NCBI GenBank assembly: GCA_040877445.1
Contig: JBBDNT010000141.1
Coordinates: forward strand, 1 to 5,069
Length of the DNA: 5,069 bases
Direction: 5' to 3'
Source: JBBDNT01 sp040877445
Lineage (GTDB): Bacteria > Planctomycetota > Planctomycetia > Planctomycetales > Planctomycetaceae
Made by a program: the position numbers and the translations under genes. Position 1 is the stretch's first letter. Each line of letters starts with the position of its first letter. The notes under the pieces were generated by a model. It was not told the origin of the DNA. It worked only from the letters and a program-made list of their open reading frames with translations, and did no database searches. Below, piece by piece: positions 1 to 5,069 of this stretch.

Positions 1-166
1 CTTTGTCGTCGCGCGAACAAAATAGTGACCTCTTTTGACTGACACTTGGCCCTTTCAGCGTAAAGGTCTTGCGCAGCGGACGCTGGTCCGTCGGGAACTT
101 GGAACTAATGTCATTCGTTTCGCGTTCGGTTGCGGCTTCGCCGCGCCGACTTCGCCGATCGTTTCG

Positions 167-172
167 AAAGGA
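167..172 (+). promoter_or_regulatory. Ribosome binding site deciding the TTG start of the kinase
   Basis: AAAGGA sits 9 nt before the TTG at 182. The alternative TTG at 35 has no purine-rich motif at a suitable distance, and the TTG at 218 has GGAG only 1 nt away. No in-frame ATG or GTG occurs between the upstream stop codons (23-28) and the conserved region, so a TTG start is needed. Confidence 0.5.
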
Positions 173-181
173 ATCGCCCGG

Positions 182-2533
182 TTGGTCGAGATCACGTCGA
201 GCCTTCTGCTGCGGAGATTGATCGAGTGGAATCTCTGCACCGCCGCCGACCTGCGCCGTTGCCGGGCGCGGGTGCGGAAGCTCGCGCGCGATCTGCCGGC
301 GTTCGACTCCGTGTGGATCGACGCGCTCGTCCAGGCCCGCCGGCTGACTCCTTTCCAGGCATCGTTGCTGGAGACCGATCCGGACGAAATCGTCCAGGGC
401 CCCTGTTTGCTGGTCGATCGATTGGGACGCGGTCCGGACGCGGCGACCTTTCTGGCGCGGCTCCGCGCGGGGAACGAGCGGTGCGTTCTCAAGCTCGTCT
501 CCGGCCCCGTCGAAACGCTTCCGCAGGATCTCGAGCGCCTCGCATCGCTCATCGAAAAGCTCGAGGGGCACGCTCATCCGTTCGCCGCCGCGCCGCATGC
601 GGCCCTCGAACAGGAAGGACGGATCGTCCTCGTGTCGCGATACGTCCCCGGATTGCACCTGGGGCAATTGCTCGTCCGCCGCGGGCGGTTTCAGCCGGAA
701 TACGTGGCGGCGATCGCCAGGCAACTCGTCGACGGACTCGCGAGCCTCGAACAGCGCGGCGCGATTCACGGCGACATCCGGCTGAACAACGTCCGCCTGA
801 CGGAACAGGGCGCGGCTGTGCTGGTCGATGCCGGCGTCGCGCCGGCGCTGCGTCCGGAGTTGTTCGTGCATTGGGGCCATCCGCCGGATCGCTACGACGG
901 CGTCGCCCCGGAGTCGATTGCGACCGGCCGCGAAGCGGACGCCGCTTCGGACCTGTACGCGCTCGGCTGCCTGATGTGGCAGCTTCTCGCCGGACGGCCG
1001 CCGTTTCCCACCGGCGACCCGTTGGCGAAACTCGCCGCCCATCAGACGAAGCCGATCGCCGACGTGCGTGAATGGGCGCCGGACACGCCGCCCCCACTCG
1101 CCGAGATGATCCGCCGCTTCACCGCCTTCGATCGCGCCCAGAGGCCTCGATCGTTCGCCGAAGTCGCGGAACGAATCGGCCGGCCGCGGCGCGGCGATCG
1201 ACGGAAACTGTCCCGCTTCGTCGCATGCTTCAACACGGCTTTGCCGAGCGTGCCGCGCCTCGCCGGCGGTTTCCGCTCGACTCGTTGGCCGGCGACGCTC
1301 GCGGCGCTGTTCGTGCTGTCCGGCGCGGTGCTGGCGCTGGTCGATCAGGGAGCGCGCAGCGAGTTGCTGCACATCGCGGCTCGGGTTTCGAAACGATTGG
1401 GAATCGAGGGAGCCGCCGAACCCGCCGGAGCGACGACCTCGAATGAACCCGCCGACATGCCGCGCGATCCCGCGCATCCGGAATTGCTGCCGCTGCCCGC
1501 GCCGAACGCCGACGGCGTGATCCTTCTGGAGACGGACGGCCCGTATGCCGCGGCCGAAGTTTCAGTCGTCGGCGCGCTGTCGATTCGCGGCGCGCGGGGA
1601 CGCACGCCGGAAATCGTCGTCACCGACCGCCCGCTGGAACTGTGGGCCGAATCGGTCACCCTCGACAACGTGCATCTCAGCCACGTGCGTCCCCGCGCGG
1701 GCGCGAACGACGACGAACTTTCGAGCGCCGCATCGGCGCACGCCGCGCCGCAATCACTGGTCGTCGTGCGGGCGCTCGATCTGGCGGTCGCGGGGTGCAG
1801 CTTCCGCGACGCATCCTCCGGTGCGATGCGCGACGCGCCATCCGCCGCGAACGCTCGAATCGATCCGACACGCACCGCGATCCTCTGGATAGGCCTCGAT
1901 CCCCGCAACGCCGCGCGAACGCGCATCCGCGTCAAGAACACCGTCTTCGCGACGTATTCGGACGGCGCGGCGGTCGGCCTCGCGACGTCTCCCGGAAGGA
2001 TCGACTTCGAAAACTGCCTCGCGACCGGAGGCGGACCGCTGATCGAGGCACAGTCGTTGCCGACGGCGGGAAGCGATTTGCGGATCGCGGTCGGCAACGT
2101 CACGCTGCGGGAATCGGCCGGGCTGCTGCGCGTCGCCGCGTCTCCCGCGCGGAGCGGCGGGCGGTTCCTCTTCGACGCGCGGGACTGCGTGTTCGACCTC
2201 GCGGCCGACGGTGCACTGTTCCAATTGTCTCCGGCGGCATTGTCGGCGGGAGTCGCCTCCGAAATCGAGATGACGGGCGAAGGCTCGTTGATTTCCGCGG
2301 GAGCGCGCATTGCCGCCCGCCATCCGCGGCCCATCGAATCCGCGGGCAATTCGACGGAGCCGGAGATCGCCCTCGAAGGATTGGTCGCCGCATCGTTCGA
2401 GTTCGCCGCAAGCGAACGCTCTCCGGCGGCTTGCGGCGTGATTTCGTGGAACGCCCCCCGCCGCTCTTCCGCCGCGCCGGGCATCGACGCGACGGCGTTG
2501 GCGATCCCCGCCGGTCCGCCCGCCGAACCGTGA
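182..2533 (+). CDS. Membrane-anchored Hanks-type serine/threonine protein kinase with beta-helix-like C-terminal domain
   Basis: Predicted single-pass membrane kinase of about 783 aa (residues numbered from the TTG at 182). Residues ~10-70 form a helical N-terminal region. The kinase domain spans ~73-335: Gly-rich loop G82-x-G84, ATP-anchoring K104 (CVLKLV), catalytic loop HGDIRLNN with D198 and N203, metal-binding D216 (DAG instead of DFG), APE ending at E244, D257 in SDLYALG and R321 in QRPRS. The key catalytic residues are present, so an active enzyme is plausible, but the HRD Arg is Gly and the catalytic-loop Lys is Arg (R200). An Arg-rich stretch (~335-368) precedes one hydrophobic helix (~369-387), which suggests the kinase is inside and the C-terminus outside. 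A Pro-rich linker (~421-445) leads to a beta-rich domain (~455-690) with recurring turn motifs (GCSF, NTVF, NCLA, DCVF), resembling a right-handed parallel beta-helix. The start was chosen because AAAGGA lies 9 nt upstream; an in-frame TTG at 35 would add 49 residues that look non-homologous and low in quality. The kinase call is firm; the ligand, the substrate and the beta-helix fold are inferred. Confidence 0.87.
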   Translation: MVEITSSLLLRRLIEWNLCTAADLRRCRARVRKLARDLPAFDSVWIDALVQARRLTPFQASLLETDPDEIVQGPCLLVDRLGRGPDAATFLARLRAGNERCVLKLVSGPVETLPQDLERLASLIEKLEGHAHPFAAAPHAALEQEGRIVLVSRYVPGLHLGQLLVRRGRFQPEYVAAIARQLVDGLASLEQRGAIHGDIRLNNVRLTEQGAAVLVDAGVAPALRPELFVHWGHPPDRYDGVAPESIATGREADAASDLYALGCLMWQLLAGRPPFPTGDPLAKLAAHQTKPIADVREWAPDTPPPLAEMIRRFTAFDRAQRPRSFAEVAERIGRPRRGDRRKLSRFVACFNTALPSVPRLAGGFRSTRWPATLAALFVLSGAVLALVDQGARSELLHIAARVSKRLGIEGAAEPAGATTSNEPADMPRDPAHPELLPLPAPNADGVILLETDGPYAAAEVSVVGALSIRGARGRTPEIVVTDRPLELWAESVTLDNVHLSHVRPRAGANDDELSSAASAHAAPQSLVVVRALDLAVAGCSFRDASSGAMRDAPSAANARIDPTRTAILWIGLDPRNAARTRIRVKNTVFATYSDGAAVGLATSPGRIDFENCLATGGGPLIEAQSLPTAGSDLRIAVGNVTLRESAGLLRVAASPARSGGRFLFDARDCVFDLAADGALFQLSPAALSAGVASEIEMTGEGSLISAGARIAARHPRPIESAGNSTEPEIALEGLVAASFEFAASERSPAACGVISWNAPRRSSAAPGIDATALAIPAGPPAEP

Positions 2534-2558
2534 GCCGCGCGGAATCGGAACCGCTCGC

Positions 2559-2579
2559 GGTGCGCCGGGCGAACGCACC
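2559..2579 (+). terminator. GC-rich hairpin 25 nt after the kinase stop, possible terminator
   Basis: GGTGCG (2559-2564) and CGCACC (2574-2579) form a perfect 6-bp stem around a 9-nt loop. There is no T-tract after it, so it is not a canonical intrinsic terminator. It may only protect the mRNA 3' end. Confidence 0.25.
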
Positions 2580-2645
2580 TCTCACCGGGAGCAACGCGGC
2601 GTGCGACGCACTCTGCGATTTCATGGCCGCGACCGCGGCAGTCGT

Positions 2646-2688
2646 CCCCTCTCCCCGGCTTTGCGGGGGTAGACGGTAGGGTGAGGGT
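2646..2688. repeat. CCCCTCTCCCC-type imperfect inverted repeat
   Basis: CCCTCTCCC (2647-2655) pairs with GGGTGAGGG (2679-2687) with one mismatch. Inside it, CCCCG (2653-2657) and CGGGG (2664-2668) can form a competing inner hairpin. The reverse complement of the left end recurs as GGGAGAGGGG at 2814-2823. Phrases of this kind recur between genes in planctomycete and some other bacterial genomes (from memory, not searched). Confidence 0.5.
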
Positions 2689-2789
2689 CCACGGCCGGCC
2701 ACGACATCCCCGCGATCGTGATTCGGATCGAGCCGGCGTTCGATGCACGCCGATCCGGCGACGCGGCCGACCTCGGAGCGCCACCTCGT

Positions 2790-2847
2790 CACTGCGACCC
2801 TTTCACACGAACTGGGAGAGGGGAACTTCGCACTGCGATCGTTTCAC
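2790..2847 (+). repeat. 17-mer direct repeat pair
   Basis: CACTGCGACCCTTTCAC at 2790-2806 recurs as CACTGCGATCGTTTCAC at 2831-2847, 15 of 17 bases identical and 41 bp apart. Between the copies lies GGGAGAGGGG (2814-2823). The function is unknown; it looks like one more dispersed intergenic phrase. Confidence 0.5.
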
Positions 2848-2878
2848 TTCCGTTCGCCGTGCGTGAATTCGGGGAGAC

Positions 2879-2905
2879 CACGGATGTCACTGATGCCACG
2901 GATGG
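2879..2905. repeat. Three-unit 9-bp tandem repeat (CACGGATG family)
   Basis: Three contiguous 9-bp units share the core CACNGATG and end in one variable base. Units one and three have CACGGATG and the middle unit has CACTGATG. No inverted partner was found nearby, unlike the two trimers that follow. Confidence 0.75.
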
Positions 2906-2953
2906 AAGCCGGCGGTCGGGCGGAGTCCGTCGAACGCCATCTCTCTCCGGTCT

Positions 2954-3037
2954 TCTCCGCGTCCTCGGCGCACTCGGCGGTTCTATCTTTCCGCGGCGCA
3001 GGGAATCGAACCGCGGAGAACGCCGAGGGCGCGGAGA
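2954..3037. repeat. Long imperfect inverted repeat built of 9-bp units (CGCGGAG family)
   Basis: The left arm (2954-2983) and right arm (3008-3037) are reverse complements over 30 bases with 4 mismatches, separated by a 24-nt loop. Each arm contains three 9-bp units. On the right arm these are ACCGCGGAG (3010-3018), AACGCCGAG (3019-3027) and GGCGCGGAG (3028-3036). A fourth, diverged unit may precede the left arm at about 2945. As RNA or single-stranded DNA this would fold into a strong hairpin. No T-tract follows it. Confidence 0.8.
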
Positions 3038-3084
3038 TTTCGCTTCGGCGAAGTCCGATCTCGATTGGCGCCGCGTCTCGGGAA

Positions 3085-3195
3085 ATCAGCGTCGATCAGC
3101 GAAGATCAGCGTTCCTTTCATTCGCATCGAGCATTCGTCCACCGCGTGAACTTGCCGGGCATCAGGAACCCTGATCTTCACTGATCTTCACTGAT
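3085..3195. repeat. Inverted repeat built of 10-bp units (ATCAGCG family)
   Basis: Three 10-bp units beginning ATCAGCG start at 3085, 3095 and 3105. Opposite them, CTGATCTTCA occurs at 3171-3180 and 3181-3190, followed by CTGAT at 3191-3195. The arms 3085-3109 and 3171-3195 are reverse complements with 4 mismatches in 25, around a 61-nt loop. A small perfect hairpin overlaps the right arm: ATCAGG (3161-3166), loop AAC, CCTGAT (3170-3175). Confidence 0.75.
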
Positions 3196-3331
3196 GATGC
3201 TTGCGATGCCTCGTCCCGAGCCGGACTCCTGTTCTTCGCCATCGCGGTCTTGGCGTCGAATGGCTCTTCGGTTTCGGCCGCGCCGCGCGCGCCGTCAGCT
3301 CATGGCGACTCCCATGCGACGCGGCGGGGTC

Positions 3332-3354
3332 GTGCCGCGCAAAGCGCGCCGCAC
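3332..3354. repeat. Bulged GC hairpin upstream of the glgC promoter
   Basis: GTGC plus CGCGC (3332-3340) pairs with GCGCG (3344-3348) and GCAC (3351-3354) around an AAA loop, with a 2-nt CC bulge, giving a 9-bp stem. There is no T-tract. It may block read-through into glgC or may be incidental in such GC-rich DNA. Confidence 0.25.
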
Positions 3355-3369
3355 GCCCGGGTGAAGCGG

Positions 3370-3402
3370 CCCACGGGGATTTCCGCCCCACGGGGATTTC
3401 CG
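3370..3402 (+). promoter_or_regulatory. Tandem 16-bp repeat abutting the glgC promoter, candidate operator
   Basis: CCCACGGGGATTTCCG is repeated exactly at 3370-3385 and 3387-3402, a 17-bp period. The second copy ends one base before the -35 hexamer at 3404. Exact tandem copies in that position suggest paired binding sites for an activator or repressor of glgC. A recent local duplication without function is the alternative. Confidence 0.45.
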
Positions 3403-3403
3403 G

Positions 3404-3431
3404 TTGTGAAATCGGCGCAGTCCTTCATAAT
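3404..3431 (+). promoter_or_regulatory. Sigma70-type promoter for glgC
   Basis: The -35 element TTGTGA (3404-3409, 4 of 6 to consensus) and the -10 element CATAAT (3426-3431, 5 of 6) are separated by 16 bp. Transcription would start near 3438, giving an untranslated leader of about 67 nt before the ATG at 3505. This is an AT-richer patch in otherwise GC-rich DNA, which supports the call. Confidence 0.55.
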
Positions 3432-3494
3432 GGGGCGGGAGCGCCGGAAAGTGCGGGTCGTCCGGGCCACACGACACACCACGCGGAAGCAGCA

Positions 3495-3499
3495 GGGAG
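3495..3499 (+). promoter_or_regulatory. Ribosome binding site of glgC
   Basis: GGGAG lies 5 nt before the ATG at 3505. The frame stays open upstream to about 3250, but this site and the family's usual N-terminus (a few residues before LILAGG) fix the start at 3505. Confidence 0.7.
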
Positions 3500-3504
3500 C
3501 GGTC

Positions 3505-4809
3505 ATGAAGGAGGTGCTGACGCTGATCCTCGCCGGAGGCAAGGGATCCCGGCTGGAACCACTCACGCGCGACCGGGCCAAGCCCGCCGTCCCCTTCGGC
3601 GGAACGTATCGCATCATCGACTTCGCCCTCTCCAACTGCATCAACAGCGGCCTGCGCCGCATGCTGGTGCTCACCCAGTACAAGGCCGCCAGTCTCGACC
3701 GGCACATCAACCTCGGCTGGCGGTTTCTGTGCCGCGAACTCGACGAATTCGTCGACATCCTCCCGCCGCAGCAGCGGATCGACGAGCACTGGTACAAGGG
3801 AACGGCGGATGCCGTCTACCAGAACATCTACACCATCGAGAAGTACGATCCGAAGTACGTGCTGATCCTCTCCGGGGACCACATCTACAAGATGGACTAC
3901 ATGGACCTGCTGAAGCACCACTTCGAATCCGGGGCGGACGTCACGGTCGGTTGCATTCCGGTCCCCTTGCACGAAGGCGACCAGTTCGGCGTGATGCAGG
4001 TGGACCGCGAGAACCGCGTCGTCAGCTTCCGCGAGAAGCCCAAGGATCCCGACCACATTCCGGGAGACCCCGAACGCTGCCTGGCCTCGATGGGCATCTA
4101 CGTCTTCGAGACGACCTTCCTGTTCGAGCAGTTGTGCCGCGACGCGACGATCAACGGCAGCAACAACGACTTCGGGAAGGACATCATCCCGTCGATCATC
4201 GGCGAGTACGACGTGCGGGCGTATCCCTTCCGCGACAAGAACACCGGCCGCGGCGCGTACTGGCGCGACGTGGGGGCGCTCGACGCCTACTACGAGGCGA
4301 ACATGGATCTCATCACCGTCGAGCCGGAGCTGAACCTGTACGACCAGACGTGGCCGATCCGCACGTACCATCCGCACTATCCGCCGCCGAAGTTCGTGTT
4401 CGCCCAGTCGGAGGGGCCGAACCCGCGAATGGGAATGGCCCTCGACAGCGTGGTCTCGCCGGGGTGCATCATCTCGGGAGGCAAGGTCGAGCGTTCGGTG
4501 TTGTCGCCGGGAGTCCGCGTCAACAGTTGGGCGCACGTCGAAGACTCGATCCTGTTCGAAGGGGTCCAGATCGGCCGCCGGGCGAAGATCAGGAAGGCGA
4601 TCATCGAGAAGGGGGTCGAAGTTCCCGAGGGGATGCAGATCGGCTTCGACCGCGCGCAGGACGAAGCCCGCGGCTTCACCGTCACCGACACCGGCGTGAC
4701 GGTGATCGGCAAGGTCGACCACCTGGGCGAACAAGACGCCCCGCACGATCACCGCCCCCACCTCGCCCGGCAACCGGAAGACGCGAACGCGACGGCCTCG
4801 CGACGATGA
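3505..4809 (+). CDS. glgC: Glucose-1-phosphate adenylyltransferase (ADP-glucose pyrophosphorylase)
   Basis: Makes ADP-glucose and pyrophosphate from ATP and glucose-1-phosphate (EC 2.7.7.27), the committed step of bacterial glycogen synthesis; cytoplasmic, and a homotetramer in the family. The 434 aa match the usual length (E. coli 431). The nucleotidyltransferase domain opens with LILAGGKGSRL (residues 7-17) and RAKPAVPFGG (24-33). The catalytic Asp is D125 in SGDHIYKMDY, the sugar-phosphate Lys is K178 in FREKP, and D255 lies in YWRDVG followed by AYYEANMDL. WPIRTY (283-288) leads to the C-terminal left-handed beta-helix with hexapeptide-like repeats (about 318-376) and PEGMQIG. The position of the E. 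coli fructose-1,6-bisphosphate site Lys39 is Asp (D23), so the effector response may differ. The last ~25 residues form a polar His/Pro/Arg tail of low complexity. It has its own promoter and no other glycogen gene is in view. The identification is very secure. Confidence 0.97.
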   Translation: MKEVLTLILAGGKGSRLEPLTRDRAKPAVPFGGTYRIIDFALSNCINSGLRRMLVLTQYKAASLDRHINLGWRFLCRELDEFVDILPPQQRIDEHWYKGTADAVYQNIYTIEKYDPKYVLILSGDHIYKMDYMDLLKHHFESGADVTVGCIPVPLHEGDQFGVMQVDRENRVVSFREKPKDPDHIPGDPERCLASMGIYVFETTFLFEQLCRDATINGSNNDFGKDIIPSIIGEYDVRAYPFRDKNTGRGAYWRDVGALDAYYEANMDLITVEPELNLYDQTWPIRTYHPHYPPPKFVFAQSEGPNPRMGMALDSVVSPGCIISGGKVERSVLSPGVRVNSWAHVEDSILFEGVQIGRRAKIRKAIIEKGVEVPEGMQIGFDRAQDEARGFTVTDTGVTVIGKVDHLGEQDAPHDHRPHLARQPEDANATASRR

Positions 4810-4893
4810 TGGGCGCAGGTCCGAGCCACCGTCACTGGCGGAGGATTCGTACTACATCGTCGAGTTCGCTTATGAGGGGCGATGCATGGGCGG
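4810..4893. other. glgC 3' flank without a recognisable terminator
   Basis: No hairpin plus T-tract is visible. The only stem is a weak GCCA/TGGC pairing near 4825-4838. The REP-like hairpin that begins at 4894 is the first strong structure after the gene and could serve as its mRNA 3' end. Confidence 0.4.
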
Positions 4894-4916
4894 GTAGGAC
4901 GGAATTGTATTCCGTC
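4894..4916 (+). repeat. REP-like element, copy 1 (GTAG plus hairpin)
   Basis: GTAG (4894-4897) is followed by a perfect 8-bp stem, GACGGAAT (4898-4905) and ATTCCGTC (4909-4916), around the loop TGT. A GTAG tetranucleotide directly 5' of a short hairpin is the layout of REP elements recognised by RAYT (TnpA-REP) transposases. It starts 84 nt after the glgC stop. Confidence 0.65.
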
Positions 4917-5001
4917 GTGCCCGCCCGTCGAGACGTGTCACGCACGTGACTTCCGATCCCGACGCCGCTCGGCGCCACGAATCGGTGCGGTTCTGCCGGC
5001 G

Positions 5002-5024
5002 GACGGAATACAATTCCATCCTAC
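5002..5024 (-). repeat. REP-like element, copy 2 (inverted)
   Basis: Read on the minus strand, this is copy 1 with a single base change (22 of 23 identical): GTAG, then GATGGAAT, loop TGT and ATTCCGTC. The change turns one C-G pair of the stem into T-G. The sequence identity and opposite orientation show that the two copies belong to one element family. Confidence 0.65.
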
Positions 5025-5056
5025 TACGCCTTCAACCTTGATCTTGTGGGTCGACC

Positions 5057-5069
5057 GTAGGATGGATTG
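5057..5069 (+). repeat. Partial third REP-like copy at the window edge
   Basis: The last 13 bases, GTAGGATGGATTG, match the start of the family (GTAG, then GATGGAATTG) with one A missing. The element is cut by the end of the window, so whether a hairpin follows cannot be seen. Confidence 0.4.

Larger units (their letters stand above)
2534..3369. other. Repeat-rich intergenic region without a supported gene
   Basis: Open frames of up to 143 codons exist on both strands, but their translations are mostly repeats read as protein (for example a TDVTDATDG stretch over the 9-bp repeat at 2879-2905) and Arg/Ser-rich sequence with no domain. The frames overlap one another, lack convincing ribosome binding sites and cross several inverted repeats. 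I therefore read the region as non-coding, made largely of dispersed-type short repeats, followed by the glgC control region. The stretch 3201-3331 shows nothing I can name. Confidence 0.7.
4894..5024. mobile_element. REPIN/BIME-like pair of inverted REP-like hairpins
   Basis: The two copies flank an 85-nt centre (4917-5001), 131 bp in total, which is the size range of REPINs. The centre is itself structured: GTCACG (4937-4942) and CGTGAC (4945-4950) form a palindrome, and a GCCG/CGGC stem lies near 4963-4972. No transposase is encoded here, so the unit would be non-autonomous and moved, if at all, by a RAYT elsewhere in the genome. Confidence 0.5.

Noticed and set aside
35..181. N-terminal extension of the kinase from the TTG at 35
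   Set aside because: No ribosome binding site, no family-like sequence before the LLRRLIEW region, and a better site precedes the TTG at 182.
1345..2784. Long minus-strand open frame opposite the kinase C-terminal part
   Set aside because: Arg/Ala/Ser-rich with no recognisable domain; the plus-strand frame continues a clear kinase. High GC explains the open antisense frame.
2718..3174. Two overlapping plus-strand open frames of 143 codons between the genes
   Set aside because: They read through three repeat families, have no domain-like composition and overlap in two frames; the 9-bp repeats keep frames open by chance.
2879..3195. CRISPR array
   Set aside because: Units are only 9-10 bp, contiguous without unique spacers, and no cas gene is visible.
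3376..3401. GGGGATTTCC in each copy of the tandem repeat resembles a eukaryotic NF-kappaB site
   Set aside because: The context is bacterial, so the resemblance is coincidental; only the tandem arrangement near the promoter is meaningful.
3295..4773. Minus-strand open frame opposite glgC
   Set aside because: Complementary shadow rich in Val, Asp and Arg, without family motifs; GlgC is certain on the plus strand.
3201..4949. Long plus-strand open frame in another frame over glgC
   Set aside because: It is a shadow of glgC: Arg/Pro-rich translation typical of a shifted frame in GC-rich coding DNA. The glgC frame has all family motifs.

Overview
The window is a GC-rich bacterial segment with two complete plus-strand genes that look unrelated in function. 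The organism is most likely a planctomycete (Planctomycetota). This is inferred from a membrane-anchored Hanks-type Ser/Thr kinase fused to a beta-helix-like outer domain, the weak (TTG) start, and intergenic repeat phrases of a kind I recall from planctomycete genomes. No rRNA or other phylogenetic marker is present, so the assignment is moderate.

Layout. Positions 1-181 are the 5' flank of the first gene. Positions 182-2533 encode a kinase of about 783 aa: an N-terminal helical region, a kinase domain with HGD and DAG in place of HRD and DFG, one transmembrane helix, a Pro-rich linker and a beta-rich C-terminal domain. Positions 2534-3504 (971 bases) hold no convincing gene but are dense in repeats: a GC-rich hairpin, a CCCTCTCCCC element, a 17-mer direct repeat, and three families of short-unit trimer repeats with 9, 9 and 10 bp periods. 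Two of these families form long imperfect inverted repeats. The last part of this gap holds a tandem 16-bp repeat directly upstream of a good sigma70-type promoter (TTGTGA, 16 bp, CATAAT). That promoter should drive glgC (3505-4809), a full-length ADP-glucose pyrophosphorylase with its substrate motifs intact. Positions 4810-5069 are non-coding and contain two REP-like hairpins, each with a 5' GTAG tetranucleotide, in inverted orientation (a REPIN/BIME-like pair, 4894-5024). A third, partial copy runs off the window end.

How the parts work together. GlgC makes ADP-glucose for glycogen synthesis. The kinase would pass an external or periplasmic signal to a cytoplasmic kinase domain. They are separated by nearly 1 kb of repeats and glgC has its own promoter, so I see no evidence for an operon or shared pathway. 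The most interesting material is the repeat architecture of the two intergenic regions, the REP-like pair in particular.
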